DNA from: Epiperipatus broadwayi
Taxonomy: Eukaryota > Onychophora > Udeonychophora > Euonychophora > Peripatidae
Assembly (NCBI GenBank): GCA_028023455.1
Contig: JAQFVV010006221.1
Span: 4,605,166-4,669,165, forward strand
DNA length: 64,000 nt
Direction: 5' to 3'
The notes under the pieces were generated by a model. That model was not told the origin of the DNA, made no database searches, and was given only the letters and a program-made list of their open reading frames with translations. The position numbers were made by a program, and so were the translations under genes. Shown here in pieces: positions 48,448 through 58,888 of the stretch. How positions within the stretch are numbered: the stretch's first letter is position 1; each line of letters starts with the position of its first letter.

Positions 48448-48921
48448 GATTTAGTTTGCACTCATGGCATTTTGAAATCTAAAGACATAGCCAAAATCAC
48501 TACTGACACATCCAACCGATAAATAACATAAATATTGAATAAAAGTATTTTAAATTCTTATTTTAGAAATTATAAGCTAGTAAAAATAATATGCTTTATT
48601 TCATATGGGCATATAGCATAATCATTTATAAGCTTGGTTTGATCAGATTTCTGTCTTTTGGATAATCCTTTGGATTGACCAAACCATCCTTTCCCCTCCC
48701 CACATATTCCAGTACTTTGTACCATTGTATTTCAAATATTTTATAAAAGTAAATTAAAAAAAAAAAATCCCTAATAAAATAAAGCCTATTATTTTTACTA
48801 GCTTATAATTTCTAAAATATGAATTTAAAGTATTTTTATTCACTATTTATATCATTTATCAGTTGGATGTGTCAGCGGTGTTTTTAGATTTCAAAATAGC
48901 CATGAGCGCAAACTAAATCAG
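48448..48921. mobile_element. Foldback element, arms about 150 bp
   Basis: The left arm CCGATTTAGTTTGCACTCATGG through GACACATCCAACCGATAAAT to AAGCTAGTAAAAATAATA (48448-48600) is matched by the right arm (48781-48921) in reverse complement. The centre of about 180 bases is unrelated and slightly C-rich. No coding capacity and no target duplication were seen. Confidence 0.75.
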
Positions 48922-49189
48922 GACACTTCATTATTTTATTAGAGAAAACTGTCATAAAAAAAGTTTAAAAATTAGCTAAACATTTAAACATAAGCACTTT
49001 ATTATTTTATAATGTGACTTTAAACATCAGCATTGTTTAAAATGTAGTTTTACACATGAATGAATAAAATAAACTGTAATAAATAAAACTGCCAACCCTA
49101 TTGAAAACATATAGATAAATTAATAAAAACAATAGAGAGACTTTCAATTATCAAAGTTTTAAATACAAGTATAGTATGTATATTTAAGC

Positions 49190-49560
49190 TAGATGTAATT
49201 AAAGGGAATTTGGAACCCAGACTTTCAAGCTCCCTTCAGTCATTTACTTCATCTTATACAACCAATACATATGACCACAACAATGTGAAAATGATAAATG
49301 ATCTCCAATATACATATTTCATGCTGAACTGGCACTCATCAGTTGGTCCGGATCATTAACTCCCACACATATATATAATTAGTGCTCAGTTTATATTGAT
49401 AGCAAATCTTCAAACAAGCTTCAATGATGACTACCAGTTCACCATGAAATACGTATATTGGGATCATTTATCTTTTTCACAGGTATGTGATCATGTATAT
49501 CTTTTGTTTAAAATGGAATGAATGACTGAAAGTCTGGGTTCAAATCTCCTCTAATTATCA
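49190..49560. mobile_element. Family B palindrome, partly collapsed
   Basis: The left arm carries tRNA-like text (TTGGAACCCAGACTTTCAAG), a hammerhead and a central segment. The right arm begins mid-ribozyme (CTACCAGTTCACCATGAAATA at 49430) and ends GAAAGTCTGGGTTCAAATC. The right ribozyme is truncated on its 5-prime side. Confidence 0.8.
49297..49357 (-). ncRNA. Family B hammerhead ribozyme, intact core, best stem I
   Basis: Minus-strand reading: AATGATC, CGGA, CCAA, CTGATGAG, TGC-CAGTTCA-GCA, TGAAA, ATATGTAT, A, TTGG, A, GATCATT. The outer helix AATGATC/GATCATT is a perfect 7 bp and the inner stem I CCAA/TTGG a perfect 4 bp, with an internal loop between them placed as in type I hammerheads. 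The core is complete. Stem II is shortened to three pairs plus a G-U closing pair. The predicted cut is between 49309 and 49308. Confidence 0.82.
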
Positions 49561-50324
49561 AAGTTATACATTGAAATATCAGTTCCATTTAGTGGATTAA
49601 AGTAAGACTTTTTGGAACCAAATACCTAGACTGCTTAATTAAAATCAATGTCAAATCCTTCCTACAAATTTTCTTTCCTATAAAATGCATTGTCTGCTAT
49701 ATATTACAAAGATGAAAAGAGCATGAACCATTTTCTATAGGAATTCCCCTTTCTCCAAACACATTACATTCTCGTCATTGACATTAGTCATTCATACCAG
49801 TCTCATTATACCAAATGGAGGTCCTTTTTTCAACATAAAAATCACCATCTTTATTCTTTTTATACTCAATTTTGCAAGTATAAAACTGTCCTTTAAATAA
49901 ATTAGATATTAAAATGAAAGACAAAATCCATGAATTAGTGAATATTTTCATGGCTAACTCACATTATGACAATGACCTGACTACTTACAATTGCTTCTTG
50001 TAATAGCAGTAATACTTTTAAGGCTATATGGAAGACAAAATAATGACCATTACAAAATTTCAAATTAATTCAATCATACTGCAGTTTTATATATAATCTT
50101 GTAATTCTATATTTATTAATAATATATTCCTATATTTTCATTAAGAAATTTTGATAAATATGAATGTACTTTAACCTCAGGTAATAATAATTGAAATGGA
50201 AATGAATGCAAAACAAGTATTCTGCTATTATCACATGACATTAATATTTGAATATATGATATTAAACACAACATAAAAGTACATTATTTTAAACATCACA
50301 TTATGCTTGCTTTTAACTGTTATT
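49561..50324. other. AT-rich stretch, nothing recognised
   Basis: No gene or repeat was recognised. Confidence 0.45.
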
Positions 50325-50815
50325 AAAAGAGGCAAAACTCTATACATATTGCCACTCAGTGCAAGCCAGAGTATTCAATGGATGCCAAAAGGTTTGTGCA
50401 TAAAATCCCCATCTAGTGCCTACTCATCCAATATCCCTAGACTAGTTTCTGGCTTGTGACCAAAAATGTATAGATACTGAACTGAGTTCAGGCCTATATG
50501 ACTATATAAACTGATGGGCTTGGATTGAAAATATTATAGTGTTTTAAATTTAAGTCTCATAGTTTTGTAGTTAAGTAGAGATAAAAGGTGGCTGCTGGAG
50601 GGTTGCATTAGAACCTAAAATCTAACTGCAGTGCTCTCAGATCCAAGGCTCCTCACTGATGAAGGCCACAAGCCAGAAACTAGTCTGGGGATATTGAATG
50701 AGTAGGCACTAGATGGGAATTTTATGCACAAGCCTTCTGGCATCCATTGATTACTCTGGCTTGCACTGAATGGCAAAATGTATAAAGAGAAGCCTGTTTT
50801 AATACATTATTTTAA
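50325..50815. mobile_element. Family A long copy with intact ribozyme
   Basis: An antisense arm (50330-50460) is truncated inside ribozyme stem II. About 90 bases of other sequence follow. Then a complete sense arm runs from GTGTTTTAAATTTAAGTC, GGTGGCTGCTGGAGGGTTGC, the ribozyme and CTTCTGGCATCCATTGATTA to the terminus GGCAAAATGTATAAAGAG. It is one of the best templates for the family. Confidence 0.85.
50636..50702 (+). ncRNA. Family A hammerhead ribozyme, intact
   Basis: CTCAGATCCAAGGCT, CCTCA, CTGATGA, A, GGC-CACAA-GCC, A, GAAA, CTAGTC, TGGGG, ATATTGAATGAG. The core CUGAUGA and GAAA is complete. Proximal stem I CCTCA/TGGGG has 5 pairs (one G-U); distal stem I ATCCAA/TTGAAT has 5 of 6. Stem II has three G-C-type pairs but an A-A at 10.1-11.1 instead of the usual G-C. 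Stem III is replaced by ACUAGU (SpeI palindrome), which pairs perfectly with a second molecule. The predicted cut lies between 50685 and 50686. Confidence 0.88.
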
Positions 50816-52606
50816 ATGATTAAAATTTTTAAAAAATACATAGTATAATGAAATTTTTAATAACTCACATCTTGAGGTCTGGTTTCAACACAGAAGGAAT
50901 AAATAAATTTTCAATTATTTGTTTTCATATACTTTACAATAACTTTATTGCTCCCCCCTCCCCAAATGTGCCATCCCGTGCAAATGCATGACTTACATAG
51001 TTGGTAGTGCTGGTGAATTTCTCTTAATGCTTAGATATAATCCACTATGCAAATCCAGATGTTTTATTTTGACTGAATTGAATCTAATGTTTTCTACAAA
51101 TGATTTGTGATGATTTTAGGAAAGAAGTCATATAAAACTAATAAAAGACTGGTAAATTTATAATTTCTAATACAGTATATAAATATCACTTATATTCTTC
51201 CAACTATCTTGTATATATTTATTATTATTACCAACTATTTATTTTTTCATCCGTTTCTTCTAAAATGTCTATAATAAATTATGTGTTTGTGTGTCTTTGA
51301 GTGTGTATATACACTTCAATGATAAAATAGTTTTATAAGTTGTTTTTTAGCTGATAAAAATATTTAAATAATGTTAATGAAATTAGATAGTCTCCATGTT
51401 AAATTATCTTTAATAATTTATCAAAAAAGCAGATAAAAATTATTTCTAAATGAACTGAATTAATCATTGCTTTAAATTCAGTCTTCAATAAAAAAAAATT
51501 CCCACTACTTAAATACATTTTTAAATTATTAAAAAAAAAACTGCAAACTTAGAAGAACCATATGTGACATAGCTAATTAACAATAAATTGAATGAGATAA
51601 ATAAAACTATCTATAAAATTAAAATTTTGGAAATACAAATTTGAAAACAAATACATCAAATTAGTCAAGTTTAATTAAATTTAAAAATCAACCAGACTAA
51701 AAATAGAAAAGTAATAAGAAAACTTAAGGCAAGATTCAATATTGATTTTAATTTGCAATAAATATGAATCAGTAGCCTAAAACTTTTAAAAAATATATTT
51801 CAAAACTATCTGGCTATAGCATGAATTTATTATATGTGTAATAAATAATAATCATTCTATATATATAAAAGATTACTTCATTAAAAAATGAATACAGTAT
51901 CTATAATGATAAATAATTAGTTTATAAATGAGATTAATAAATCACATGGTTGAATCACTGAATAAATATACAAACCCTTGTGTACATATATTTGTTTAGA
52001 AAATGATAAGCAATTAATGTGTAAGAGAGGATATGGTTTGGAGGATACATGCACTTTGGAGGGCACTCCTCATCATATGCAATACATATATTAAAATAGA
52101 CATAATAAAATTATTATGAAAGATTTACATTCAGATAAATTTATTTATTTGCGCTAATAACACCTTTCCATGAGTAGTCATACTCTATTTATCCAATTAC
52201 ACATTGTATCAGTTTTATCAACCTATATTTATGAACATATATATTTTTTTTTTTTTTTCTTTTTGTTATTTTAAAAAAAAATAAAAAAAAAAAAAAAACC
52301 ATAAAAAAACAACAAAAAAAAAGGTGAAAAGAATATTTTTTTATTAAAAAACTAAAAAAATTATAAGTTAAATTATAAAATAATAAAACTGGAAAGAAAC
52401 CCCACCAAAATAATTTTACACGTATATAAATAAACGTTCAATATAGTATTAATAAATTTATTTCAAAGGCATCATATTTTTCTCAAGCTGTTTATCAAAC
52501 AAACTGTCTTTCAATAATATGTAAATTAAGCAATTATTAGTAATCATGGATATATGTACTGAAACAATTGATATAAATGAATCATTATTCAAATACAATA
52601 GCTTTG
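50816..52606. other. AT-rich stretch with homopolymer tracts
   Basis: No gene was recognised. A T-run followed by several A-runs occupies 52242-52325. Confidence 0.5.
52242..52325. repeat. Poly(T)/poly(A) low-complexity tract
   Basis: A 15-base T-run with one break is followed by A-runs separated by single C, T or G bases. It could be a pair of facing retroposon tails or simple slippage. Confidence 0.85.
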
Positions 52607-53312
52607 TGTACTTGCGAGTTTTCAAGTAAACCAAGATGGCACCTGCATTTTTGATAAATCTATAGTTTCAGGGACCCAAAAAAAAATGTTTACAAAACAA
52701 TGCCTGCTAGAAAACGTTATATTTAATAATTACATTTTATTTTTTTATTACTGTTATTTAAAAAAAAAAAATCATTGTGGGAAAATTAATTACAATATTT
52801 ACAGTTTATTTTCTTTTGTTTTTGGATTAACTTATTAACAGAAAAATGAAAAACATAAATAAATACAATATTTACTACTTTGTTTATGTCAGCAGCGTGC
52901 AATCATATCGTGAACATTAACGCACACTTTTCGGGATGTCAGGATCCCATACCTTGGGAAATAGCCACTATATCACATTTTGTGTCAAGAAGGTCTCAAA
53001 TTTTTATCTTTATGACAATTTACCAAAAAAACTGCTGATAAAAAAAAACACGCTAAAATGAACCAAGTATGATAATGTTAAGAATGACTCGGCGCTTCCA
53101 TTATAATATAAGTAAATAAAAAAATTAAAATAAAGCTGCTGTCTTAATGAAATTTATTGGAATTTATTCCCTTTTTTAAATTTAACAATCGATTTATTAA
53201 TGTTGTTTTAATTTAACAACTAACACATTTGATAGATTGTATGCCCTCAAAACTATATATTTATCAAAAATATGGGGTGCCATCTTGGTTTAATTGAAAA
53301 CTCCCAAGTACC
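52607..53312. mobile_element. Non-autonomous Merlin derivative, 706 bp
   Basis: The ends TGTACTTGCGAGTTTTC and its partner GAAAACTCCCAAGTACC continue as inverted repeats through AAACCAAGATGGCACC and an ATCTATAGTTTC block. Subterminal text (AAATCATTGTGG, AACAGAAAAATGAA, CAATTTACCAAAAAAACTGC) matches the 38365-39729 element. The transposase is absent. Flanks TAGCTTTG (52599-52606) and TAGATTTG (53313-53320) form an 8-base target duplication with one difference. It is an internally deleted relative of the second Merlin. Confidence 0.9.
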
Positions 53313-54404
53313 TAGATTTGAAATAAATTTATATAATGGACACCAATAAATACAAAGTTATGGCATGATATATTTGGGGCAGTGAAAACCTCCATTAAAA
53401 AGTCCTGATTTTGTCAAAATAATCATGAGTACAGCTTCCAATGTCTACAATATACATAAGTTTAAATGTAAAAGTGAGTCAAATGGTTTATTGCTCAGGT
53501 CATATGAAATTCAAGTCAGAAATAACAGAATTGGGCTGCAATACATGGACCTTGAACTAAGAGTATTAGTTATTTTCTAAATGTATATCATAATAACCAT
53601 ATTGTATTTAGATCTGGAAATCATATCTATAATATTCTCTTATGCGGTGTTCAACTCACATTTAAATTCAGTAATCAACAATACAAATATTTAAGCATTC
53701 TTATTATCACTAGGGAAGCAAACCATGCCTATGATCACAAATCATTGTTAACATATCTAACCTTATTAGTTTCAGATAATTACAATTTTCTCTTTAAAGT
53801 ATTTATTTTCATGCCATTTGTGTATATTAAGGATAATATTTATGGCTGTACAAAAGGCTTAACCAGAAATATAAATGTAGAAATATGAAAATATATCATA
53901 CTATTATCTCCTGTACATATACAATAAGGCAATTTTGTTGTATGTATATATACACAGTAGAATAATGACATGCATTAGTATATTTGATTATTTACAGTTC
54001 TGAGAAAGACTATCATACAGGTGAAATTGTTATTTATAAATATAAAGATAAATAAAAAAGATTGCGTGAAAATAGATGCATAAATAAATGATTTATTATC
54101 ATGTAGTTTTATAGCTGCAATTTCATTGGATAAAAAATTTTTTTGATAGATAATTAACAGAAATGATATGTTTTTAATATTGAAATATATATAAATCCAA
54201 ATTTGTAACATATAAATTATTTAGGACATAATTTCAAAGCCGAGTGCAAAAAATTCAGAAGAGGTAATTCAAAATGTATCACTTGAAAATAACAACATAC
54301 TAATATTAATAAGTTTACTATCTAAATAACATAGTAATATAGACAATAAAGAAAGATGCAGTTTCAATAGACAAGTTCTGACTGTATCACACATTTTTGT
54401 TCTA
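53313..54404. other. AT-rich stretch, nothing recognised
   Basis: No gene was recognised. The faint hammerhead-like text at 53998-54035 is too eroded to call. Confidence 0.45.
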
Positions 54405-54605
54405 AACAAGGCAAAACTCTCCATACAGTAGTGCCACCCTATACCAACTGATGAATAGGTATTAGATAGGGATTTTATGCACAAGCCTTCTGGCACCCAT
54501 TGATTACTCTAGTTGGCACAGGGTGGCACTACTCTATGGAGAGTTCTGCCTTGTTCATAAACAATTATATGCTAGTATAAGAGATGGTGATCATGTGATT
54601 CTTGT
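54405..54605. mobile_element. Family A small palindrome
   Basis: The antisense terminus AGGCAAAACTCTCCATACAGTAGTGCC meets, near 54445, the sense segment GGTATTAGATAGGGATTTTATGC and terminus GGCACTACTCTATGGAGAG. The outer GGTGATCATGTGAT is also present. The ribozyme is missing except for TGATGAATAGG-type text at the junction. Confidence 0.8.
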
Positions 54606-54829
54606 TCTAATATGTTACTTAGAATTATTTGAAAGCAGATACAATTTTATTTTCTATTTATCAACGTCTATTCATCCAGTCTGATAAACGAAGATTGAAT
54701 GAATGGACTTTGATAAAGAAAAAGTAAAATTGTAACAAGTTTACTAAAATGATTCATTATGAGTCTGCTTACAAATAAGTCTGAGTAGTGTATTAGAATG
54801 AGAATGTTTTATGATACGATTATAATCTT

Positions 54830-55155
54830 AAACGTTAAGGTGTTTTCAGTTTAAGACTCATAGTTTTGTAGTTAAATGGAGATAAAAGGTGGTTGCTGGA
54901 GGGTTGCATTAGATCCTAAGATTTAGATGCAGTGCTCTCAGATCCAAGGCTGCTCACTGACGAAGGCCATAAGCCAGAAACTAGTCTGGGGATATTGGAT
55001 GAGTAGGCACTAGATGGAGATTTTATGCACAAGCCTTCTGGCATCCATTGATTACTCTAGCTTGCTGTGTGTGGCAATATATATAGTGAGTTTTGCCTGT
55101 TTCAACAACAGTTATATACAAGCATAAGAGGAGGTGGTCATGTGATGTTACATAT
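54830..55155 (+). mobile_element. Family A single sense arm
   Basis: It runs from GTGTTTTCAGTTTAAGACTC through GGTGGTTGCTGGAGGGTTGC, the ribozyme and CTTCTGGCATCCATTGATTA to GGCAATATATATAGTGAG and GGTGGTCATGTGATGTT. No inverted arm is attached, showing that the family also occurs as a linear unit of about 320 bases. Confidence 0.85.
54937..55003 (+). ncRNA. Family A hammerhead ribozyme, intact core
   Basis: Same layout as 50636-50702, with CTGACGA (position 7 is free to vary), stem II GGC-CATAA-GCC, GAAA, CTAGTC, TGGGG and a perfect distal stem I ATCCAA/TTGGAT. One proximal pair is lost (GCTCA against TGGGG). The predicted cut is between 54986 and 54987. Confidence 0.85.
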
Positions 55156-55895
55156 TTAAGTGGTAGTAAAAGTTATTTGCATGCTGTTGAAATTAATAAC
55201 AAGTGCTGATTTATGATTTCTCAAATTAATATCAGAATTTATCATTCTTTTTTAGTCCATTGGATTTTTTTTTGTCCTGAAAACAAAAGTGCATCTGAAT
55301 ATTGATATGTTTGACTACAAAATTATAACATCATGTGAATCAAATTATTTGTAGTTTTGCATAAAATGTTCATTTATATAATCTATATAACTTCATAAAA
55401 ATCTCAACTTTCTTTAGTCTTGTCACTGAAAAACAGAATTATCATAATATCCAATAGCACAACTTAACGTCCATCGGAATATAAAGATTGCATCATATTG
55501 TAATGGTATTTTTTCTTATAAAATCAACAATCAGGCATACATTTGAACAACTAAAACTAACCTGTAACATTTATATTTTAGCTAAAATAAATAGTTGAAG
55601 AATTTTGTGATCTGGTTTTTAAATCTAGACTGGACAAAGTTTAATTTATTTTTATTTTATTTTCAACCAGATTTAATTTTTTTTTTCAAGTAATTGGTCC
55701 ACAATTAAACTGATAACCCATCCATTATTGGGTAGTAAATAAATATTTAGCTGATCTTAATAAGAGAATATGATGCTGGAAAATTGTTCAAACCTTCTTC
55801 ATATAGTAATTGTAAAATTGGTGAGTAATGTTTTATCTTCTATTGGAAGCTGTTGGAGAAGTATTTTCCTACAGTGGCTTATTTAAAGACTATCT
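55156..55895. other. AT-rich stretch, nothing recognised
   Basis: No gene or repeat was recognised. Confidence 0.45.
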
Positions 55896-56008
55896 TACCT
55901 TTTATTGAATGATTTACCTTAGTTAGCAACAGACCAGTTGCATTAAAAAAATCCTTTTATTGAATGATTACCTTAATTAGCAACAGACCAGTTGCATAAA
56001 AAAAAATC
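55896..56008 (+). repeat. Tandem duplication, about 56-bp unit
   Basis: CCTTTTATTGAATGATT(T)ACCTTA, TTAGCAACAGACCAGTTGCA and a run of A appear twice in succession with minimal change. It is a recent local duplication. Confidence 0.85.
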
Positions 56009-56159
56009 CTAATTCAATACTTCCTTGAAAAAAAATCCACAATTTCATCCAGTTTAAACTGAAACTACAACTTGCAGATATGGTGGGCAGATGTGCTAAA
56101 TACTAAGTCATAGATTTAGTCAACAAATACTACTAGAAACTAATTATCTAATAATAATA

Positions 56160-56670
56160 AAATAGTCATATATCACATGACTCCACTTCTTTTTTATTAA
56201 GCTTGGAGGATATAAACAAAGAGCTTTGCTAATTGCTCAACAAGCTTAATAAAAAAGAAGTGGAGTCACATGATATATGACTTTTATTTTTATTGACTAT
56301 TTATAGCCATTGCTATTTAGCCTCAAGCAATGTTATATTGCTAAGATTTCTAATATATGGTTTGGCTGAAGATCTCTCAGCCCCATATAGCTATTTGAGT
56401 TAGATAGCTGAGTTTGAAGACATATAGGTGTCTGAAAACTTCAGATTTTCTACTCAATAGTCAACTCATAGATAAATGCTGGCTTTGGCCTGGTGTTTTT
56501 AGATCTAGTATCTGAAGCTACACTAGCGCCTCTCTAAGGAGTGTCATAAGCATGAAACCATGGCCAGGGGATGGTGATTGGTTTTCAGAAGAGATATTTT
56601 AAATGCTTTCTCTTGCTAAGCATTTATCTCAAAGCTTGTTGAGCAATTAGCAAAGCTCTTTGTTTAATTA
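56160..56670. repeat. Hairpin plus a third inverted segment
   Basis: TCACATGACTCCACTTCTTT at 56170 faces its complement at 56255 with a 40-base loop. The loop text AGAGCTTTGCTAATTGCTCA recurs, inverted, at 56632-56660 (TTGAGCAATTAGCAAAGCTC). The 350 bases between are less AT-rich and unexplained. The arrangement suggests one arm of a larger element that was partly inverted. Confidence 0.65.
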
Positions 56671-56825
56671 TGTAATATTTAATAGATGTTATACTTTGTT
56701 TGCATTACTTGAAAATTTTTTAAAACTATTCCAAATCATAATGAAAAGTCCCATAGAAGTTTTTTTTATTGATCAACTATTATTATTATTTTTTTAACCT
56801 CCTGAGAATATGCAAACTAAATCTT

Positions 56826-56912
56826 TTTCTTATTTCTATTTGCATATATGTAAATAATTATACAAAAAAACAGATACTTTTCCCCACATATATGCAAATA
56901 GAAATAAAAAAC
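56826..56912. repeat. Small hairpin at the end of the Penelope relic
   Basis: TTATTTCTATTTGCATATATG faces CATATATGCAAATAGAAATAA. The right arm is the last readable part of the Penelope RT relic, so the left arm is an inverted copy of that end. Confidence 0.7.
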
Positions 56913-57300
56913 ATTATCAACTTCATCAACACTTAAATCTAGAAATTTTAACTTAACAAATTAAACAACAGTCACCTCATTAGCACCAAAAGTATTCAAT
57001 CTATCAAAAAAATCCTTCAATTTATCTTCCTGCATAACAAACAAACATCAAGATACCTATCAAACAATTTTAAAGAAACAGAATAATTATTAATAACACT
57101 ACTCTCTAAAAAATCAATTTAGACAGAGCACATTAAAGGAGAAATAACATAACCAATAAACTATCCCTCTTTAAATTTATAAAACACATCATTACATATA
57201 AAATCCATAGAATTCTCTAATAACAATAGCAAATCATGAATAACCTTAATCTTATCCACAGAAAAATATTCATGTTTCTTTACAAGAGTAAGAAACACAG
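56885..57300 (-). pseudogene. Penelope-like reverse transcriptase relic
   Basis: Minus-strand frames in order give VKKHEYFSVDKIK-type text, then FICNDVFYKFKEG, VISPLMC, IDFLESSVINNYS, a YLDVCLLCRK block (the place of the YVDD-type motif), LKDFFDRLNTF and LKFLDLSV. This is the order of the central and C-terminal palm region in Penelope-like RTs. Several stops and frame changes are present and the N-terminal half is absent. It begins directly next to the family A copy at 57301, on the same strand as that copy's ribozyme. No GIY-YIG endonuclease was found. Confidence 0.75.
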
Positions 57301-57655
57301 CAAGCTAGAGTAATCAATGGGTGCCAGAAGGCTTGTGCATAAAATCCCCATCTAGTGCCTACTCATCCCATATTCCCAGACTAGTTTCTGGCTTATGGCC
57401 TTCATCAGTGAGGAGCCTTGGATCTGGAGCACTGCATCTAGGTCTTAGGATCTAATGCAACCCTCCAGCAACCACCTTTTATCTCCATTTAACTACAAAA
57501 CTATGATTCTTAAATTGAAAACACCTTCTGGCATCCATTGATTACTGTAGCTTGTTGTGTGTGGCAATATATATAGTGAGTTTTGCCTATTTTAACAAGT
57601 TATACACAAGCATTAGAGAAGGTGGTCATGTGATGTTTATTGGCTTATAACAGTA
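57301..57655 (-). mobile_element. Family A copy joined to the Penelope relic
   Basis: The antisense arm (57301-57520) runs AAGCTAGAGTAATCAATGGG through the ribozyme to AAATTGAAAACACC, then switches to the sense terminus (CTTCTGGCATCCATTGATTA, GGCAATATATATAGTGAG). On the minus strand the order is ribozyme-bearing repeat, then RT, which is how a Penelope terminal repeat would lie ahead of its ORF. Confidence 0.85.
57362..57424 (-). ncRNA. Family A hammerhead ribozyme, intact core
   Basis: Minus-strand reading: GATCCAAGGCT, CCTCA, CTGATGA, A, GGC-CATAA-GCC, A, GAAA, CTAGTC, TGGGA, ATATGGGATGAG. The core is complete. Proximal stem I has four of five pairs and the distal stem is weakened (ATCCAA against TGGGAT). 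Stem III substitute ACUAGU. Predicted cut between 57379 and 57378. Confidence 0.83.
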
Positions 57656-57783
57656 AGAAACACTGGTACTTATGGATAATCCCGAACACCAAGACTAGCA
57701 GCTATACTTTTTTTTTAATTATACATTTTCAGTAGCATAGTTATACTGTAATTCTAACAAATATTTTACGGTACTTATAACCT

Positions 57784-58835
57784 AATTGGGCTTGGCCACT
57801 TGATGGCGTTCTGGCTCGCCAAAACACCTAACAAATGCTGTTTACAAGGCCTTCATTACAGCTATAGAAAACATATAATGTTTGTCTTAGCTATTAGAGG
57901 GCCGTTGATGATGACGTAACGCAAAAATAATATGGCCTATTTCTGTTTCGCGACAGTTACTGCGAATCCACACACTTATCTTTCGTGTACAGTTCGATAT
58001 ATATGTGTGTGTAGTTTGATTAGTCAAATTTTTACAATATACATTACACAATCTTTGTATTTGTAATGAATTTAAAAAACCTGACTTTATAGTAATTTTC
58101 CAAATGGCCACACCCTTATTTAGAGAAGGTGTAATGTGAAAAAGCTTGCCGAGGGTACATCAAAATGAATTTGGCCGAGTTCGCGTGCGAAATCTTGTTT
58201 TCACGTGAAATTCCACATAGTTCATAAAATGGCTGGCGATCGCATAACTTTTCCGCAGTTGCCGAAAACAGGAGCCGAGTATTTCTGCTGTCCAATAAAA
58301 ATATACACGATTTTTTGTAAATTTCATAGAAAGCACATATTATAAACATGTTTAATAAGTAAAAAAGACATTTATATGTGTTTGTTGTTGTTTAAAAAAG
58401 TTTGAGTTTCTTTATTTTGTCCGACTATGGTTACGATATTGATATTTTTTATTTTAGCATTAGAAACAACAGAACACTAACCCTAAAACTAACCCTAAAC
58501 CTAACCCTACAGTTATTTTGTTATGTAGAAAGCAACAATTAAGAGAAAGACATCGCTAAATAGACATCGCAAAAAAAGTTCTAGCAATCAATCAATTAAT
58601 AACTAAAAAGGAGGAATGATGATAATTTGTCCAAAAACAGTGATTTAAAAATAAAAAAAAAAGGTTGTCGTTTACTAAATACAAAATTAAAAAGGCATGA
58701 AAAAAAAGTTATAGCAATCAATAAATTAATAACCAAAAAAAAAAAACAGCGATTTAAAAATCACGTGGCCCCGTAAAGCATACATTGTATTGTTTTTGAC
58801 TGCCAACAACGCCATCAAGTGGCCAAGCCCGATTA
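57784..58835. mobile_element. Unclassified TIR-bounded element, 1.05 kb
   Basis: AATTGGGCTTGGCCACTTGA plus TGGCGTT (57784-57810) is the complement of 58809-58835 with one mismatch. The interior is CpG-richer than the rest of the window at 57880-58260. It holds a telomere-like stretch and an internal duplication (58568-58655 and 58698-58762). Minus-strand open frames at 57887-58111 and 58116-58349 have no recognised domain. Transposon superfamily unknown; no target duplication was resolved. Confidence 0.65.
58477..58511. repeat. Short interstitial telomere-like repeats
   Basis: CTAACCCTAAAACTAACCCT followed by AAACCTAACCCTA holds four CTAACCCT-type units, the complement of the animal telomere repeat TTAGGG, in an imperfect array. 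It lies in the middle of the TIR-bounded element. Confidence 0.75.
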
Positions 58836-58888
58836 ATTATAATTACCTATTTTACTTATTAATATTAAAAAACATCAATAAATTAATT

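Noticed and set aside
53998-54035. Faint hammerhead-like text (CTGAGAAAGAC...GTGAAATTG).
   Set aside because: The core spacing is wrong and stem II cannot be drawn. At most it is a distant relic of the motif at 45545.
56380-56640. Possible GIY-YIG endonuclease part of the Penelope element.
   Set aside because: I could not find the GIY or YIG motifs in either strand between 56160 and 56890.
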